Counted from the stretch's first letter, positions 8,627 through 17,830 are shown. The stretch is 64,000 nt of DNA from Saprospiraceae bacterium (GCA_028285085.1 JANQQI010000027.1:27794-91793), one strand, 5' to 3'. Program-made: numbers and translations. Notes: generated by a model not told the origin, from the letters alone.

Positions 8627-8941
8627 TCAGCGCAATTTTACGGCGGTACCGTAGGCCAGAATTTCGGAGCAGCCTTGCATCACCATGGCGGTTGTGAATC
8701 GGACGTTGATTACGGCATCCGCACCGAGCGATTCTGCATCGGCAACCATGCGGCCAATGGCTTGCTCGCGGGCGTCGGCCATGAGACGTGTATATTCGGA
8801 GATTTCACCACCCACCAAGTTTTTTAAGCCCGCGAAAATATCGCGGCCAATGTTGCGCGCGCGTACTGTGCTGCCGCGAGCGATATCGATTACTTCGACG
8901 ATTTCCCGGCCGGAAATAAAATCAGTATTGGAGATCAGCAT
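8627..8941 (-). CDS. YbjQ/UPF0145 family protein
   Basis: A 104-residue protein of the YbjQ (UPF0145) family, sometimes called a heavy-metal-binding domain because of fold similarity; no function is proven. Recognisable segments are 'ARGSTVRARNIGRDIFAG', 'GGEISEYTRLMADAREQA' and 'LGADAVINVRF'. It forms a small cytoplasmic oligomer in solved homologues. It lies in the same direction as smpB with a 157-bp gap, so may be transcribed separately. Confidence 0.88.
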   Translation of the reverse strand: MLISNTDFISGREIVEVIDIARGSTVRARNIGRDIFAGLKNLVGGEISEYTRLMADAREQAIGRMVADAESLGADAVINVRFTTAMVMQGCSEILAYGTAVKLR

Positions 8942-9020
8942 AAATTGTTGCTTTAAGAGGTTAAAAAGGCGCCCGGCTGATGGCTGAAACCGACCGGCCG
9001 GGCATAGAAAGCAGAAATGA

Positions 9021-11192
9021 TTATAGGTTGTCCAACACGAAGTTGGTCATCTTTACATAAAGGTGATTGCGGGTGTTGCCACCATAGATGCCGTGGTTGC
9101 GGTTAGGGTAGAAGTAGGTGTCAAACTGTACGTTGGCATTGACCAAGGCATTCACCATTTCGGTAGTATTTTGGAAATGCACATTATCGTCGGCCATGCC
9201 GTGGACTAATAAAAAGCTCCCTTTAATGCGATCCGCGAAATACACCGGAGAGTTATCTCGATAGCCGTCTGGATTCTCTTTCTCCGTACGCATGTAACGC
9301 TCGGTATAAATGGTGTCGTACCATTTCCAGTTTGTCACTGGCGCAACGGCAATAGCCGCTTTGAATACGTCATTTCCTTTGGATAGGCAAAGGGATGACA
9401 TATAGCCACCGTAGCTCCAACCAAAGATGCCGATGCGACTAGCGTCGACATAAGGCAAGCCACCGAGGTACTTGGCCGCTTCGATTTGATCTATGGTTTC
9501 GTATTTACCAAGTTGGAGGTAGGTCATTTTCTTGAATTCCTGACCACGAGCACCGGTGCCACGGTTGTCGACACTCACGACGATGTAGCCTTTCTGGGCC
9601 AACATTTGGAACCACCAGTAATTAAAACCACCAAATTGATCTGCTGCCGTCTGGCTACCAGGGCCACCGTAGACATACATGAAAACCGGATACTCTTGGC
9701 TTTCATTAAAATTAGGTGGCTTGATCATGTAACCATTGAGCGATACTTTTTCGCTGGTTTCGAAAGAGAAAAACTCGACAGGCTGGGTATTGTACGTTTT
9801 CTGTAAATCCGCTATTGCTTGATTGTCTTCGATAACTCGGATGACTTCTCCCGCCAGATTATAAACCGTGTAGGTGTTCGCCTGATTAGCAGTAGAATGC
9901 GTATTGACGTAGTAATCGAAAGTACTGCTGAATTGAACATTGTTGGTACCTGTAGCGGGCGTCAGCAATTTTTTATCTTTTGCCCGAATATCAACGGAGT
10001 AAACCTGACGTTCCAAAGGAGACTTCTCGGCTGCTTGATAAAACATCCGTTTTTTGTCTTCATCCCAACCGTAGAAATTAGTGACGTCAAATTCACCTTT
10101 CGTCAATTGGCGTTTCATCTTACCGTCCATTTTGTAGAGGTAAATATGGTTGTAGCCATCTTGCTCACTGGTCCAGATGAAATGTTCTTTATCATCCAGG
10201 AACGTCAGATTATCGTGAATGTCAACGTAATAAGGATTGGTTTCTTTTAGCAAAAGAGACGTTTTCCCCGTCTTAGCATCAGCCAGTAATAGTTCCAAAT
10301 CATTCTGGTGGCGATTCATACGGAATACGCATAACTGGTTAGGATCTTTGGTCCATTTGATGCGGGGGAAGTAAATATCGGTTTCATCACCAGTGGCGAC
10401 TTTAATCGTTTTCCCGGAAGGGATATCGTAAATGTGGACAGTTACAATGGCGTTATCCTCTCCCACCTTTGGATATTTGAAAGAAATAGGTTCGGGATAA
10501 AGGCCATCGCGGTATTCTTTCATGGTGAATTCTTTCACACGACTTTCGTCAAACCGAAGAAACGCCACTTTATTGCCGTCCGCGGACCATTCAAACGCCC
10601 GATCAAAACTAAATTCTTCTTCGTAGACCCAGTCGGCGCCACCATTTATAATATGATTGTATTTTCCATCGGAAGTAATGCGAGTGACTTTTTCACTTTT
10701 CAAACTTTTAACGTAAAGGTCATTTTTGTAAAAAAAGGTCACCTTATTCGCGCTCGGTGAGAACAGAGCATAACGCTGCTTGCCTTCCTCAAAAAGCGTG
10801 ATCAATTTTTCGCTTTTTCGATCCCAGATATAAAAATGGGCGCGTGAAGAGTGGCGATAGATCGATTCCACATCCGTTTCGATCATAATTTTACTCTCAT
10901 CATCACTAAAGTGATAACTACTAATTTGACCACTGAAATTAGGATTGTTTTTGACTTCGCTCGCACTGAATAACACCTTAGATAACTCACCGGTGGTTAG
11001 ATCATACTGTCTAATTTCGTTATCTTCAAGTCGGGTATAATGTTTGCCATCATTTTGGAAATTGAAACCGGGGACAAAGCGAGGGTAGAAAGTATACTTT
11101 TGCCAGATGTCTTCCACCGTGATCTCCTGTTGGGCGAATAATACACTGGTCAGGCTCCCGCAAATGATCAGCAATAAGAGTTTGATTTTCAT
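9021..11192 (-). CDS. Dipeptidyl-peptidase IV family serine peptidase (S9)
   Basis: A 723-residue secreted peptidase with a signal peptide (KIKLLLLIICGSLTSVLFAQ). The N-terminal half is the eight-bladed propeller domain of DPP IV. The C-terminal alpha/beta-hydrolase domain has the nucleophile in 'GWSYGGYMS', the acid in 'GMADDNVHF' and the base in 'NRNHGIYG'. 'GGADWVYEEEF' carries the Glu pair that binds the free N-terminus in DPP IV, so it should release X-Pro or X-Ala dipeptides in the periplasm. Length is typical. The upstream 390 bp separate it from the divergent cluster at 11584. Confidence 0.93.
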   Translation of the reverse strand: MKIKLLLLIICGSLTSVLFAQQEITVEDIWQKYTFYPRFVPGFNFQNDGKHYTRLEDNEIRQYDLTTGELSKVLFSASEVKNNPNFSGQISSYHFSDDESKIMIETDVESIYRHSSRAHFYIWDRKSEKLITLFEEGKQRYALFSPSANKVTFFYKNDLYVKSLKSEKVTRITSDGKYNHIINGGADWVYEEEFSFDRAFEWSADGNKVAFLRFDESRVKEFTMKEYRDGLYPEPISFKYPKVGEDNAIVTVHIYDIPSGKTIKVATGDETDIYFPRIKWTKDPNQLCVFRMNRHQNDLELLLADAKTGKTSLLLKETNPYYVDIHDNLTFLDDKEHFIWTSEQDGYNHIYLYKMDGKMKRQLTKGEFDVTNFYGWDEDKKRMFYQAAEKSPLERQVYSVDIRAKDKKLLTPATGTNNVQFSSTFDYYVNTHSTANQANTYTVYNLAGEVIRVIEDNQAIADLQKTYNTQPVEFFSFETSEKVSLNGYMIKPPNFNESQEYPVFMYVYGGPGSQTAADQFGGFNYWWFQMLAQKGYIVVSVDNRGTGARGQEFKKMTYLQLGKYETIDQIEAAKYLGGLPYVDASRIGIFGWSYGGYMSSLCLSKGNDVFKAAIAVAPVTNWKWYDTIYTERYMRTEKENPDGYRDNSPVYFADRIKGSFLLVHGMADDNVHFQNTTEMVNALVNANVQFDTYFYPNRNHGIYGGNTRNHLYVKMTNFVLDNL

Positions 11193-11583
11193 GTAATAAT
11201 CGATTTTAATGCTTTGAAAAGGTTAGGGACCAAACGTGAACGGTTAGTATTCTTTTTAGACCATAAAATTTTCAAAGACGGTTCATTTTTAAAAAATAAT
11301 TGAAATATTGTAACAAAACGGTTTTCAATTTCGTGGAACGAAAAGTACAACTGAAACTAATAGCTGATCCTATTCATTCAGTTCGTATCGACTGACGACG
11401 AGGCGATTGAAATGCCCGAAAATTTGTTAGATCGATAGCCTTACGCCCACACACGCTAACTTCACATCCGATTTTGCTACTACAAAAGTGGCTTGAAATT
11501 TAGAAAATTTAAGTCTGACTAGATAAAGTTTTAAACTTTTTACACCAAGTGTAGTCAAATAAAGACTAAAAAATTGAAACCCT
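11193..11583. other. Divergent intergenic region, 391 bp
   Basis: AT-rich DNA between the DPP IV gene (minus) and the five-gene cluster (plus). It must hold both promoters. I found no exact TAnnTTTG -7 element, hairpin or ORF that I would defend. Confidence 0.4.
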
Positions 11584-12483
11584 ATGCGTCTAGCCATACC
11601 CCTGAGTGCCGTTGTTGTATGTCTATGCTTTGCGTGCACCACAAAAGAAACCATCTATGAGACGGAACCAACCAACGTGATCATCGATGACAATACCCCT
11701 CCTCCTTACGAACAGGTAACCACCGTTCAAATCCAAAATTACATCAATAAAGTCTATATCGACCTGCTAGGTCGTGAACCACTGGACAGTGAATTGGCGG
11801 ATGATACGGAGCTGCTGAAGAGTAATAATCTGAGCGATGCAGCCCGGGAATCCCTACTTACTGAGTTGATGCAAGAGAGTAATTATTATGCTCGCTTATA
11901 TGAGATTTACACCGGCGCTTACCTTAACGGAGCGGATGATGTCGATATCACGGAACGCCTGCAAACCTATATTTTTCTGGAACAGCAAGCACAGCAGCAA
12001 GGTGATTACCTGACCGCTCAGGTGTTGCAATTTGAAATTAGCCGGCTAACGGACTTGCAAGCTGCAATCGGGGATTATGAGGATGGCGAGATTGATATTA
12101 GTGAATTCATGAGTCGAATCTGTAATAATGACATTTATGAAGAGATCAATATGGGAAGTGAAAACTTTGTATTGGCTTGCTTCGAGAACTTTCTCAAGCG
12201 CTTCCCCACAGAAACCGAGCTTGCTGCAGGAATCACAATGGTGGACGGATTTTCGGCTCAACTGCTGCTGAAGGATGGCACCAGCAAGCTGGATTTTTTA
12301 CGCATCATAACGACTACACCAGAATTTTTTGAAGGCTTAGCTGTCGACGTTTACCAACAATTGTTGGCGCGCTTACCAGATTCGGAAGAAATGACTGACG
12401 CTACTCTGATGTTGGGGGACGATCGCGATTACCAAGCCCTCCAACGCGTTATTTTGAAAAGTGAAGAGTATGCAGGTTTCTAA
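11584..12483 (+). CDS. Lipoprotein with DUF1549/DUF4214-like 'LLGREP' modules
   Basis: A 299-residue lipoprotein (signal 'AVVVCLCFAC', lipid on about Cys18). After an acidic, proline-containing linker it is all-helical. Three segments share a pattern of YxxLLxRxPxxxEL followed by a hydrophobic helix and a closing 'S/TxEY/F': 'YIDLLGREPLDSEL' (about 57), 'CFENFLKRFPTETEL' (about 198) and 'VYQQLLARLPDSEEM' with 'LKSEEYAGF' at the end. The first resembles the start of planctomycete DUF1549 ('YLDLTGLPP') and of DUF4214 domains. It is first in a five-gene cluster with the next lipoprotein, whose start codon lies 22 bp after its stop. Function unknown; probably an envelope scaffold. Confidence 0.6.
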   Translation: MRLAIPLSAVVVCLCFACTTKETIYETEPTNVIIDDNTPPPYEQVTTVQIQNYINKVYIDLLGREPLDSELADDTELLKSNNLSDAARESLLTELMQESNYYARLYEIYTGAYLNGADDVDITERLQTYIFLEQQAQQQGDYLTAQVLQFEISRLTDLQAAIGDYEDGEIDISEFMSRICNNDIYEEINMGSENFVLACFENFLKRFPTETELAAGITMVDGFSAQLLLKDGTSKLDFLRIITTTPEFFEGLAVDVYQQLLARLPDSEEMTDATLMLGDDRDYQALQRVILKSEEYAGF

Positions 12484-12505
12484 AATTCGTATTAAATCAA
12501 AGAAA

Positions 12506-13018
12506 ATGAAAACACGTTTCCTTCTCCCATTACTGGTTTTGCTAAGTATGGCCGCCTGCAAAACCGAAACCGAGGTGATCAAAGAACCTTCCGTCAATGC
12601 TTATATCTACGATGTGGATGCGGAAGATTTGTACCAATCTAATGCCGAAAAGAACAAGCAAAAAAGCGCTGAGCAATATATTTCGATTCTCTATGCGAAT
12701 CTATTTCAATCAACGGTACCTCAGGGTGACTTGGCGGATCTCGGCGAAATTCGCAAAGCCATCGGTGACAAACAAATGGCCGATGAACTGATCCTCAATG
12801 CTTTTGTCAACGATGGTTCGGTATCCATTCCTTCGAATGCAGAGATGCGAGCCGATATTGAAGCCTTTGTGCAGGAAACCTATCTACGCTTTTTCCTGCG
12901 AGAGCCTACAGCTTACGAAATCTTCGAGCTGAAAGCGGAGATTGAAGAAGATCCCGATTTGACGCCCGAACTGATTTATCAGGCCTTTGCCTTATCCAAC
13001 GAATACAAGTTTTACTAG
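12506..13018 (+). CDS. Small lipoprotein, partner of the preceding gene
   Basis: A 170-residue lipoprotein when started at the ATG at 12506 (MKTRFLLPLLVLLSMAAC, Cys18 in a good lipobox); the longer frame from 12461 overlaps the previous gene and would bury the signal peptide. It contains two weaker copies of the module in its neighbour: 'YISILYANLFQSTVPQGDL' and 'TYLRFFLREPTAYEIFEL', closing with 'ALSNEYKFY'. It is therefore probably a diverged paralogue or partner. It is followed 47 bp later by the Tat-signal gene. No known enzyme motif. Confidence 0.6.
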   Translation: MKTRFLLPLLVLLSMAACKTETEVIKEPSVNAYIYDVDAEDLYQSNAEKNKQKSAEQYISILYANLFQSTVPQGDLADLGEIRKAIGDKQMADELILNAFVNDGSVSIPSNAEMRADIEAFVQETYLRFFLREPTAYEIFELKAEIEEDPDLTPELIYQAFALSNEYKFY

Positions 13019-13065
13019 GCCTTGTTCGTGCCATCTTATTAAAAGAACTTCCTAAACTATATCCG

Positions 13066-14400
13066 ATGAAAAGAAGACATTTCCTCAAGAAAGCAGCCTT
13101 AGGCACTATGGCCGGAGTGACTGCACCATATATTTTGCCGGCCGGCCGGTTATTTGCCGCTACCGGTGCGCGCGTGGCAAATCATGTCGTTTTTGTACTT
13201 TTTGCCGGAGGGATTCGGCAGCAAGAATCTGTAGATCAGCAATATTTAGCGAACCAAGGCCTGCCCACCCAGGGGAATATCATGCTCAATATGCTGGAAG
13301 GGGCTGCACCAAGCAGTAATTTACTCTTTAATCTTTGGTCTCCGATCGGAGGACAATCACCTTTGAGTCAGCAAGGTACCTTGTTCAAGGAGGTACGTTA
13401 CAGCGAAGGACCAACCGGCCACTTCAACGGGCATACCGTAGCGATGACTGGTCGGTATACCGAAACGGGCCTTAATCTTAACGTCAATCCGACCTGGCCG
13501 ACCATTTTTGAATACTATCGCAAGCATTCCGACCCAGCGAAAAGTGCCATTAATGCCTGGTGGATTTCGGAAGGACTCGGGCCGTATCCGTCTTTGAATT
13601 ACAGCAGTAATCCTAGCTACGGTCCGCAATACGGTGCGAATTATCTCCGACCAGCTTCTATCCTGGGCGATGCCGGACAATCGCAATTTTCGAATGCCGT
13701 CAGCTATCAGCCGGATGATGTATCGCGCATCAATAAGGTTAAAGCGCTGCTCGATAAAAATTTCATGCGTGATGCAGATGATTTGCCTGGTATCCAGAAT
13801 ACGGCCGAGAACCGCGAAGCCATTAAGAACTTTAAACTGGACATACTGAATAGTGTCTCGACTAACCAATTGGAAGTAGCTACGCCAAATAGTGATTATA
13901 ATTTGTTGACGGGAGATTTGATTAACGTTTCAGCAGCTTGGCAGGTGTTGGATCGCTTTGCTCCGGAGTTGACCGTAATCAATACGACGAACTTGGATAT
14001 TTGCCACGATAATTTCACGCTCTATCTTGATTTCTTGCACCGTGCGGATTATGGCATCGGTTGGTTATGGAATAAAATTCAGAGCCATCCGATCCTGGCT
14101 AATGATACCATTATGATTTGTATGCCGGAGCACGGCCGAAATTTAGCCTCCAATAATTTGACGGACCAGAATGGTCTCGGCGCTTACGATCATACCAGCG
14201 ACGAAAATTCACGCCGCCTGTTTACCATGATCGTTGGGCCGTCCGATAAAGTGCAGCAAAATCAGACGTTAGGTACGCCCGGTAATCCGGCTGCGGAATC
14301 CATTGACGTTATTCCAACGATTGCGCACATTCTGGGCTTCCACGATGATATTCCCGCAGGCTTTTTGCCCGGGCGGGTATTGGAAGAAGCCTTTGTCTAA
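13066..14400 (+). CDS. Tat-exported DUF1501-like (alkaline-phosphatase fold) protein
   Basis: A 444-residue protein with a twin-arginine signal: 'KRRHFLKKAALG' (residues 2-13) followed by a hydrophobic stretch to 'LFAATG'. The mature part shows the layout of DUF1501/sulfatase-like proteins: 'HVVFVLFAGGIRQQESVD', 'GHFNGHTVAMTGRY', 'NTTNLDICHDNFTLY', 'TIMICMPEHGRN' and 'DVIPTIAHILGF'. The usual formylglycine CxPSR motif of sulfatases is absent, as in DUF1501. Tat export means it folds, perhaps with a metal, in the cytoplasm. It sits in the middle of the five-gene cluster next to a cytochrome-like lipoprotein, the same association seen in planctomycetes. Enzymatic activity unknown. Confidence 0.7.
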   Translation: MKRRHFLKKAALGTMAGVTAPYILPAGRLFAATGARVANHVVFVLFAGGIRQQESVDQQYLANQGLPTQGNIMLNMLEGAAPSSNLLFNLWSPIGGQSPLSQQGTLFKEVRYSEGPTGHFNGHTVAMTGRYTETGLNLNVNPTWPTIFEYYRKHSDPAKSAINAWWISEGLGPYPSLNYSSNPSYGPQYGANYLRPASILGDAGQSQFSNAVSYQPDDVSRINKVKALLDKNFMRDADDLPGIQNTAENREAIKNFKLDILNSVSTNQLEVATPNSDYNLLTGDLINVSAAWQVLDRFAPELTVINTTNLDICHDNFTLYLDFLHRADYGIGWLWNKIQSHPILANDTIMICMPEHGRNLASNNLTDQNGLGAYDHTSDENSRRLFTMIVGPSDKVQQNQTLGTPGNPAAESIDVIPTIAHILGFHDDIPAGFLPGRVLEEAFV

Positions 14401-14421
14401 AGAACCAGAAACCACTATTTT

Positions 14422-15417
14422 ATGCGAAATATTAGCCTCACCATATTAGCAGCCATGTTGTTCTTCGTCGCTTGCAAAGATAGTATGACGGAAACAACGC
14501 TGGAACTACCCGATGCGCCATTCAATCCTTTTGATACCATTCAGTACGATCAAAATGTGATCCCGGAAATTCCGGTGGATTCGAATACCTTTTTGGGTTT
14601 GCACACTTATGTATTTAATCCGAGTTGTAATCAACCGGCTTGCCACGATGGAACTTTTGAACCTGATTTTAGAACCGTACAAAGCGCTTATAACACTCTG
14701 GTTTTGCATCCGGTCAAGAAGAATTTCCCCGTTGACCCGGTGTCTTATCGCGTAACGCCCGGTGATCCTCAGCAATCGATGATGTATCGCCGGATCACGG
14801 AGCATAATCCACCTAATTTTGAGCGGATGCCATCCAGTGGTAATCCTTTGCCGGATAATCTGGTCCAACTGATTGAAAATTGGATTTTGGATGGGGCCCG
14901 CGATATCTACGGCAATCTGCCGATGCCGACTAGTCCTCAGCCGAGTTGTTTCGGCTTACTAGCCACGCTACCAGATAATAATGATATCAGGGTAGATACG
15001 ATCCGAGGCGATTTCCCTTTTAATCCATTCATTGCGCCAGCTGATCAAACGCTGCGCTTGTCTTTCATTTATCTGGATGCGACGCCGGCAGGAGATACCA
15101 TCTTCGGGAATGAACTGGGGCATAATACGATACGCCTGTCTACAGATCCTTTTGGTTTTGATAATGCCATTGAATTGAATATGAACGTGCCCTTTATACC
15201 GGAATTAGTCGCCTCGGCTTTTAGTCAACCTTTGGCCTTTCCTGTACCGTATTATCAAAATATTACGTTCAATCCTGCCGACTATGGATTTGAAACGGGT
15301 GATTTAGTGTATATGAGGACTTATGTGCGGGACTCTGACCATAATGAACCGACGGAGATTCCAGCAACGGGCGCTCAATTCTTTTTACAAACCTACTTTT
15401 CCTTCATAATCCAATAA
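14422..15417 (+). CDS. Lipoprotein with planctomycete cytochrome C (PSCyt1)-like domain
   Basis: A 331-residue lipoprotein (signal ending 'AAMLFFVAC', Cys18). Residues about 58-160 match the PSCyt1 plan: a possible haem site 'CNQPACH' (Cys69, Cys74, His75; C-x4-C-H rather than C-x2-C-H), then 'PGDPQQSMMYRRI', 'ERMPSSGNPL' and 'LIENWILDGARD', corresponding to the family's 'PGxPxxSxLxxR', 'xMPPxG' and 'WIxxGA'. The Met in 'ERMP' could be the distal ligand. The C-terminal half is beta-rich and unassigned. It follows the Tat gene by 21 bp. Either it binds haem c through the wider spacing or it is a structural relative. Confidence 0.62.
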   Translation: MRNISLTILAAMLFFVACKDSMTETTLELPDAPFNPFDTIQYDQNVIPEIPVDSNTFLGLHTYVFNPSCNQPACHDGTFEPDFRTVQSAYNTLVLHPVKKNFPVDPVSYRVTPGDPQQSMMYRRITEHNPPNFERMPSSGNPLPDNLVQLIENWILDGARDIYGNLPMPTSPQPSCFGLLATLPDNNDIRVDTIRGDFPFNPFIAPADQTLRLSFIYLDATPAGDTIFGNELGHNTIRLSTDPFGFDNAIELNMNVPFIPELVASAFSQPLAFPVPYYQNITFNPADYGFETGDLVYMRTYVRDSDHNEPTEIPATGAQFFLQTYFSFIIQ

Positions 15418-15422
15418 TTGAT

Positions 15423-15908
15423 ATGAGCATGCGACATTTTTTGCTGGGCTGTAGTTTGCTATTTTTCTTAGCAGCTTGCACCAAAGACAAAGAAAGCTTC
15501 ATTGAAGGTGATCCATTGCCCGAAATCGGTGAAGCTCCTGTGATTGAGTTATTGGAAGTGACTCCTACTACAGTGGTGGAATATCAGGACTCTATTGCCT
15601 TTACCATTAGCTATTTGGATGGTGACGGTGATTTAGGCACAGATGATCCCGACAAGACCTCGATCTCTCTGGTTGATAATCGAGATGCAGACTTGCTGGT
15701 TTTTGATTACCACCTGTCTCCACGTACGCCGAGCGGCAGTGAATTGGCTATTCAAGGTGAGCTAACCATTGTTTTAGCAAATACGATCTTGTTAGATAAT
15801 AGTAATGACGAAGAGACGACGACTTTTACCCTTACTCTGACAGATCGAGCGGGTAATATGAGTAATGCGGTGACTACGGAAACGATTACGATTAAGGCCG
15901 AGGAATAG
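15423..15908 (+). CDS. Ig-like lipoprotein closing the five-gene cluster
   Basis: A 161-residue lipoprotein (signal 'LLFFLAAC', Cys19) with one beta-sandwich-like domain: 'VEYQDSIAFTISYLDGDGDLG' gives a D-G-D-G-D calcium-type loop, and the end 'FTLTLTDRAGNMSNAVTTE' is Ig/PKD-like. It starts 5 bp after the preceding stop, so is surely cotranscribed. It is probably a periplasmic or surface accessory protein of the same assembly. Confidence 0.6.
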   Translation: MSMRHFLLGCSLLFFLAACTKDKESFIEGDPLPEIGEAPVIELLEVTPTTVVEYQDSIAFTISYLDGDGDLGTDDPDKTSISLVDNRDADLLVFDYHLSPRTPSGSELAIQGELTIVLANTILLDNSNDEETTTFTLTLTDRAGNMSNAVTTETITIKAEE

Positions 15909-15968
15909 GGGAAGTATTAATATAATAGTGTAGAGGGAAGTAGTGTACGAATTTATGCACTTGGTAGT

Positions 15969-16055
15969 TCCTTTTTGCGGAAAAGGTAAAAAATGGGCTT
16001 TGGGGTGGGACCCACCCGCTGTTCCGCCGCCGCCGACCGAGCAGGTCGCAATTGC
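15969..16055. other. Cluster of hairpins in the gap 15909-16330
   Basis: Three inverted repeats follow one another: ccttttTGCGGaaaagg (15970-15986), gggtggg-a-cccaccc (16003-16017) and gacc-gagca-ggtc about 20 bp later, with a GC-rich core in otherwise AT-rich DNA. The short ORFs across it are low in complexity. It may be a dispersed repeat or structured RNA. The rest of the 422-bp gap, up to the regulator at 16331, shows nothing else I can support. Confidence 0.4.
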
Positions 16056-16330
16056 ATGGATAGCATAGCTCACCAGTCTTTACCAGTAGCATTTTATGGT
16101 AAATAGCAACACTTTGTTCGTTTTGGCCAAAAGACAGTTGGTGCGTTACTATCTATAGATTCCGGAGAAGGGCAAATTCCATAAATCGGGCTGAGAAATT
16201 GTAGAACTAGTTTTTATTTTGTCTTTTAGGCGACATTTTGAGGGCGATGATCGGCTTCCCAAGAAGATTAAATTATCGAATTCGAATAATCAACCCTTTC
16301 AATTACCCACTGCTTCTTACTTCTACGGGT

Positions 16331-17830
16331 TTAATTAGAACCTTCAGCCTGCAACTTTTTTAAGCTTTCCAACATACTCTTGCGCTGTTGCCGCTTCGCA
16401 ATAATAGAGGCGGGGACGGCTCGCTCCTGGCAATTTTCTATTGGACAACGCTGACAGGTGTTGTTGACTTCACGTAGGCTGATTGACGGATCGTCGAGAA
16501 AGCGGATCTTGCGCCGCAGTTCATCATCGATTAAGATACCGATGGTGACCGACACATTGAGGTCGGGGGTTGGAGTCGCCGGGCGGGCGAGCGTCAGGCA
16601 AAGATATTCATCCTCTGTACCGTGATAGCGTGATCGCTGTGCTCCCACGATGGTGCCAACGTATTTCCCCCCTTTTTGGATATCGTGCAAATCCTTAAGT
16701 AAAGACAAGGATAGCCAACGGCGGCAGTAGTGCTCAAAAATGCCATTGCCGTGGGGGTGATGCTGGCGATTAAGGTGGAGTTCTTTATTGATTTGGAAGT
16801 TATCAATTTCAGATTCATGGGTGATACGCAAGAAAAAGAGCTTGCGCATCCCGAAGTAGCGTGGAATGAGATTAGTCAAACGCTGGAAAAGCATTTCGGG
16901 CGATGCGTTGTATTTTTTCAACAAACCCAAAAAGGCCTCACCATCCCATTTGGGCAACGCAAAGAAATGTCGCAAATCATCGAGGAAGCGCTCGCGGTTA
17001 ATCAGCAAGGCCACCGCAAAATAAGACGCTTTATAATGACTCAGTACTTCATCAAAAGAATTGACGCGGAGCAGCGAAGATGCATTCGAACGATCCTTGA
17101 GTTGCAGTTGATTGAAGCCTAATTCTTTGCCGAATTGAAAAGCCCTTTGGATGGGTGTTAATTCTCCGTTTAGTAATAAGCGCTGGTTTTTCTCAATATA
17201 GACGGAGCGTAGGCTTTGTAATTCTGGATAATCGGCCAAACCGTTTTCTACAATTTCATAACCAAATTCCTCTTCCAGAATTTTAGCCAAGCGCGCGGAA
17301 TCTACCGTAGCGGAGGTGTCGAGCTGAAAGCGCTCAGCAAAATCTTGCACCGATTGCTCGATATTTTCAAAATAATTGTAATTCAATTCTTGAAAAGCAC
17401 GCATCGCACCGTGGTAAAAATTCTCCTCGCGCAACGCATAATTACGAGCCAGTTCGACCAGCGTAGAAATGAAGGCACCGACGCGCATAGGCGCATTGGC
17501 AATAATTTCGACCACCTTTGATAATTCGATCCCAAATAAATCAAGTGGCAACTCGTTCAAAAAATTCGAGCGTAGTAATTCACCGACCGGAGCGAGTCCC
17601 TTGGTCAATTCAGTGGAGGTCAAATCTTCACTGGTTACATCTAGAGCCCCCGCTAGAATTCTGATTTTATCTGCTTTAGGATATTTTTTGCCCTTTTCGA
17701 TCTCATTGAGGTAAGAGATGGACATGCCCGCTTTTTCGGAAAGCTCGGCGAAAGAAAGGTTTTTCTCCAAACGGAGTTGTTTTACCTTGAGGCCGAAGAT
17801 GATGCGGTGGTTGGGCGATTTTATCGTCAT
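16331..17830 (-). CDS. XRE-type regulator of the ScfR (short-chain fatty acyl-CoA regulator) type
   Basis: A 499-residue regulator. Residues about 9-65 form an XRE helix-turn-helix ('LSFAELSEKAGMSISYLNEI', then 'EKGKKYPKADKI'). A middle part corresponds to the IrrE/ImmA-like region, but the HExxH zinc motif is missing: the equivalent is 'PIQRAFQFGKELGF', so it is not a peptidase. The end carries the family's Cys cluster 'CQRCPIENCQERAVPA' (about 459-472). Known relatives such as RamB control glyoxylate and acetate or propionate genes. Here no such genes are adjacent; instead it is divergent from a membrane MutS homologue. Confidence 0.8.
   Translation of the reverse strand: MTIKSPNHRIIFGLKVKQLRLEKNLSFAELSEKAGMSISYLNEIEKGKKYPKADKIRILAGALDVTSEDLTSTELTKGLAPVGELLRSNFLNELPLDLFGIELSKVVEIIANAPMRVGAFISTLVELARNYALREENFYHGAMRAFQELNYNYFENIEQSVQDFAERFQLDTSATVDSARLAKILEEEFGYEIVENGLADYPELQSLRSVYIEKNQRLLLNGELTPIQRAFQFGKELGFNQLQLKDRSNASSLLRVNSFDEVLSHYKASYFAVALLINRERFLDDLRHFFALPKWDGEAFLGLLKKYNASPEMLFQRLTNLIPRYFGMRKLFFLRITHESEIDNFQINKELHLNRQHHPHGNGIFEHYCRRWLSLSLLKDLHDIQKGGKYVGTIVGAQRSRYHGTEDEYLCLTLARPATPTPDLNVSVTIGILIDDELRRKIRFLDDPSISLREVNNTCQRCPIENCQERAVPASIIAKRQQRKSMLESLKKLQAEGSN

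Noticed and set aside
8458..8697. 79-codon plus-strand ORF between smpB and the YbjQ gene
   Set aside because: No homology signal and antisense to both flanking genes' ends; likely chance.
15792..16092. Minus-strand small ORFs across the hairpin cluster
   Set aside because: Low-complexity product, no recognised domain; the DNA is better explained as a structured or repeated element.
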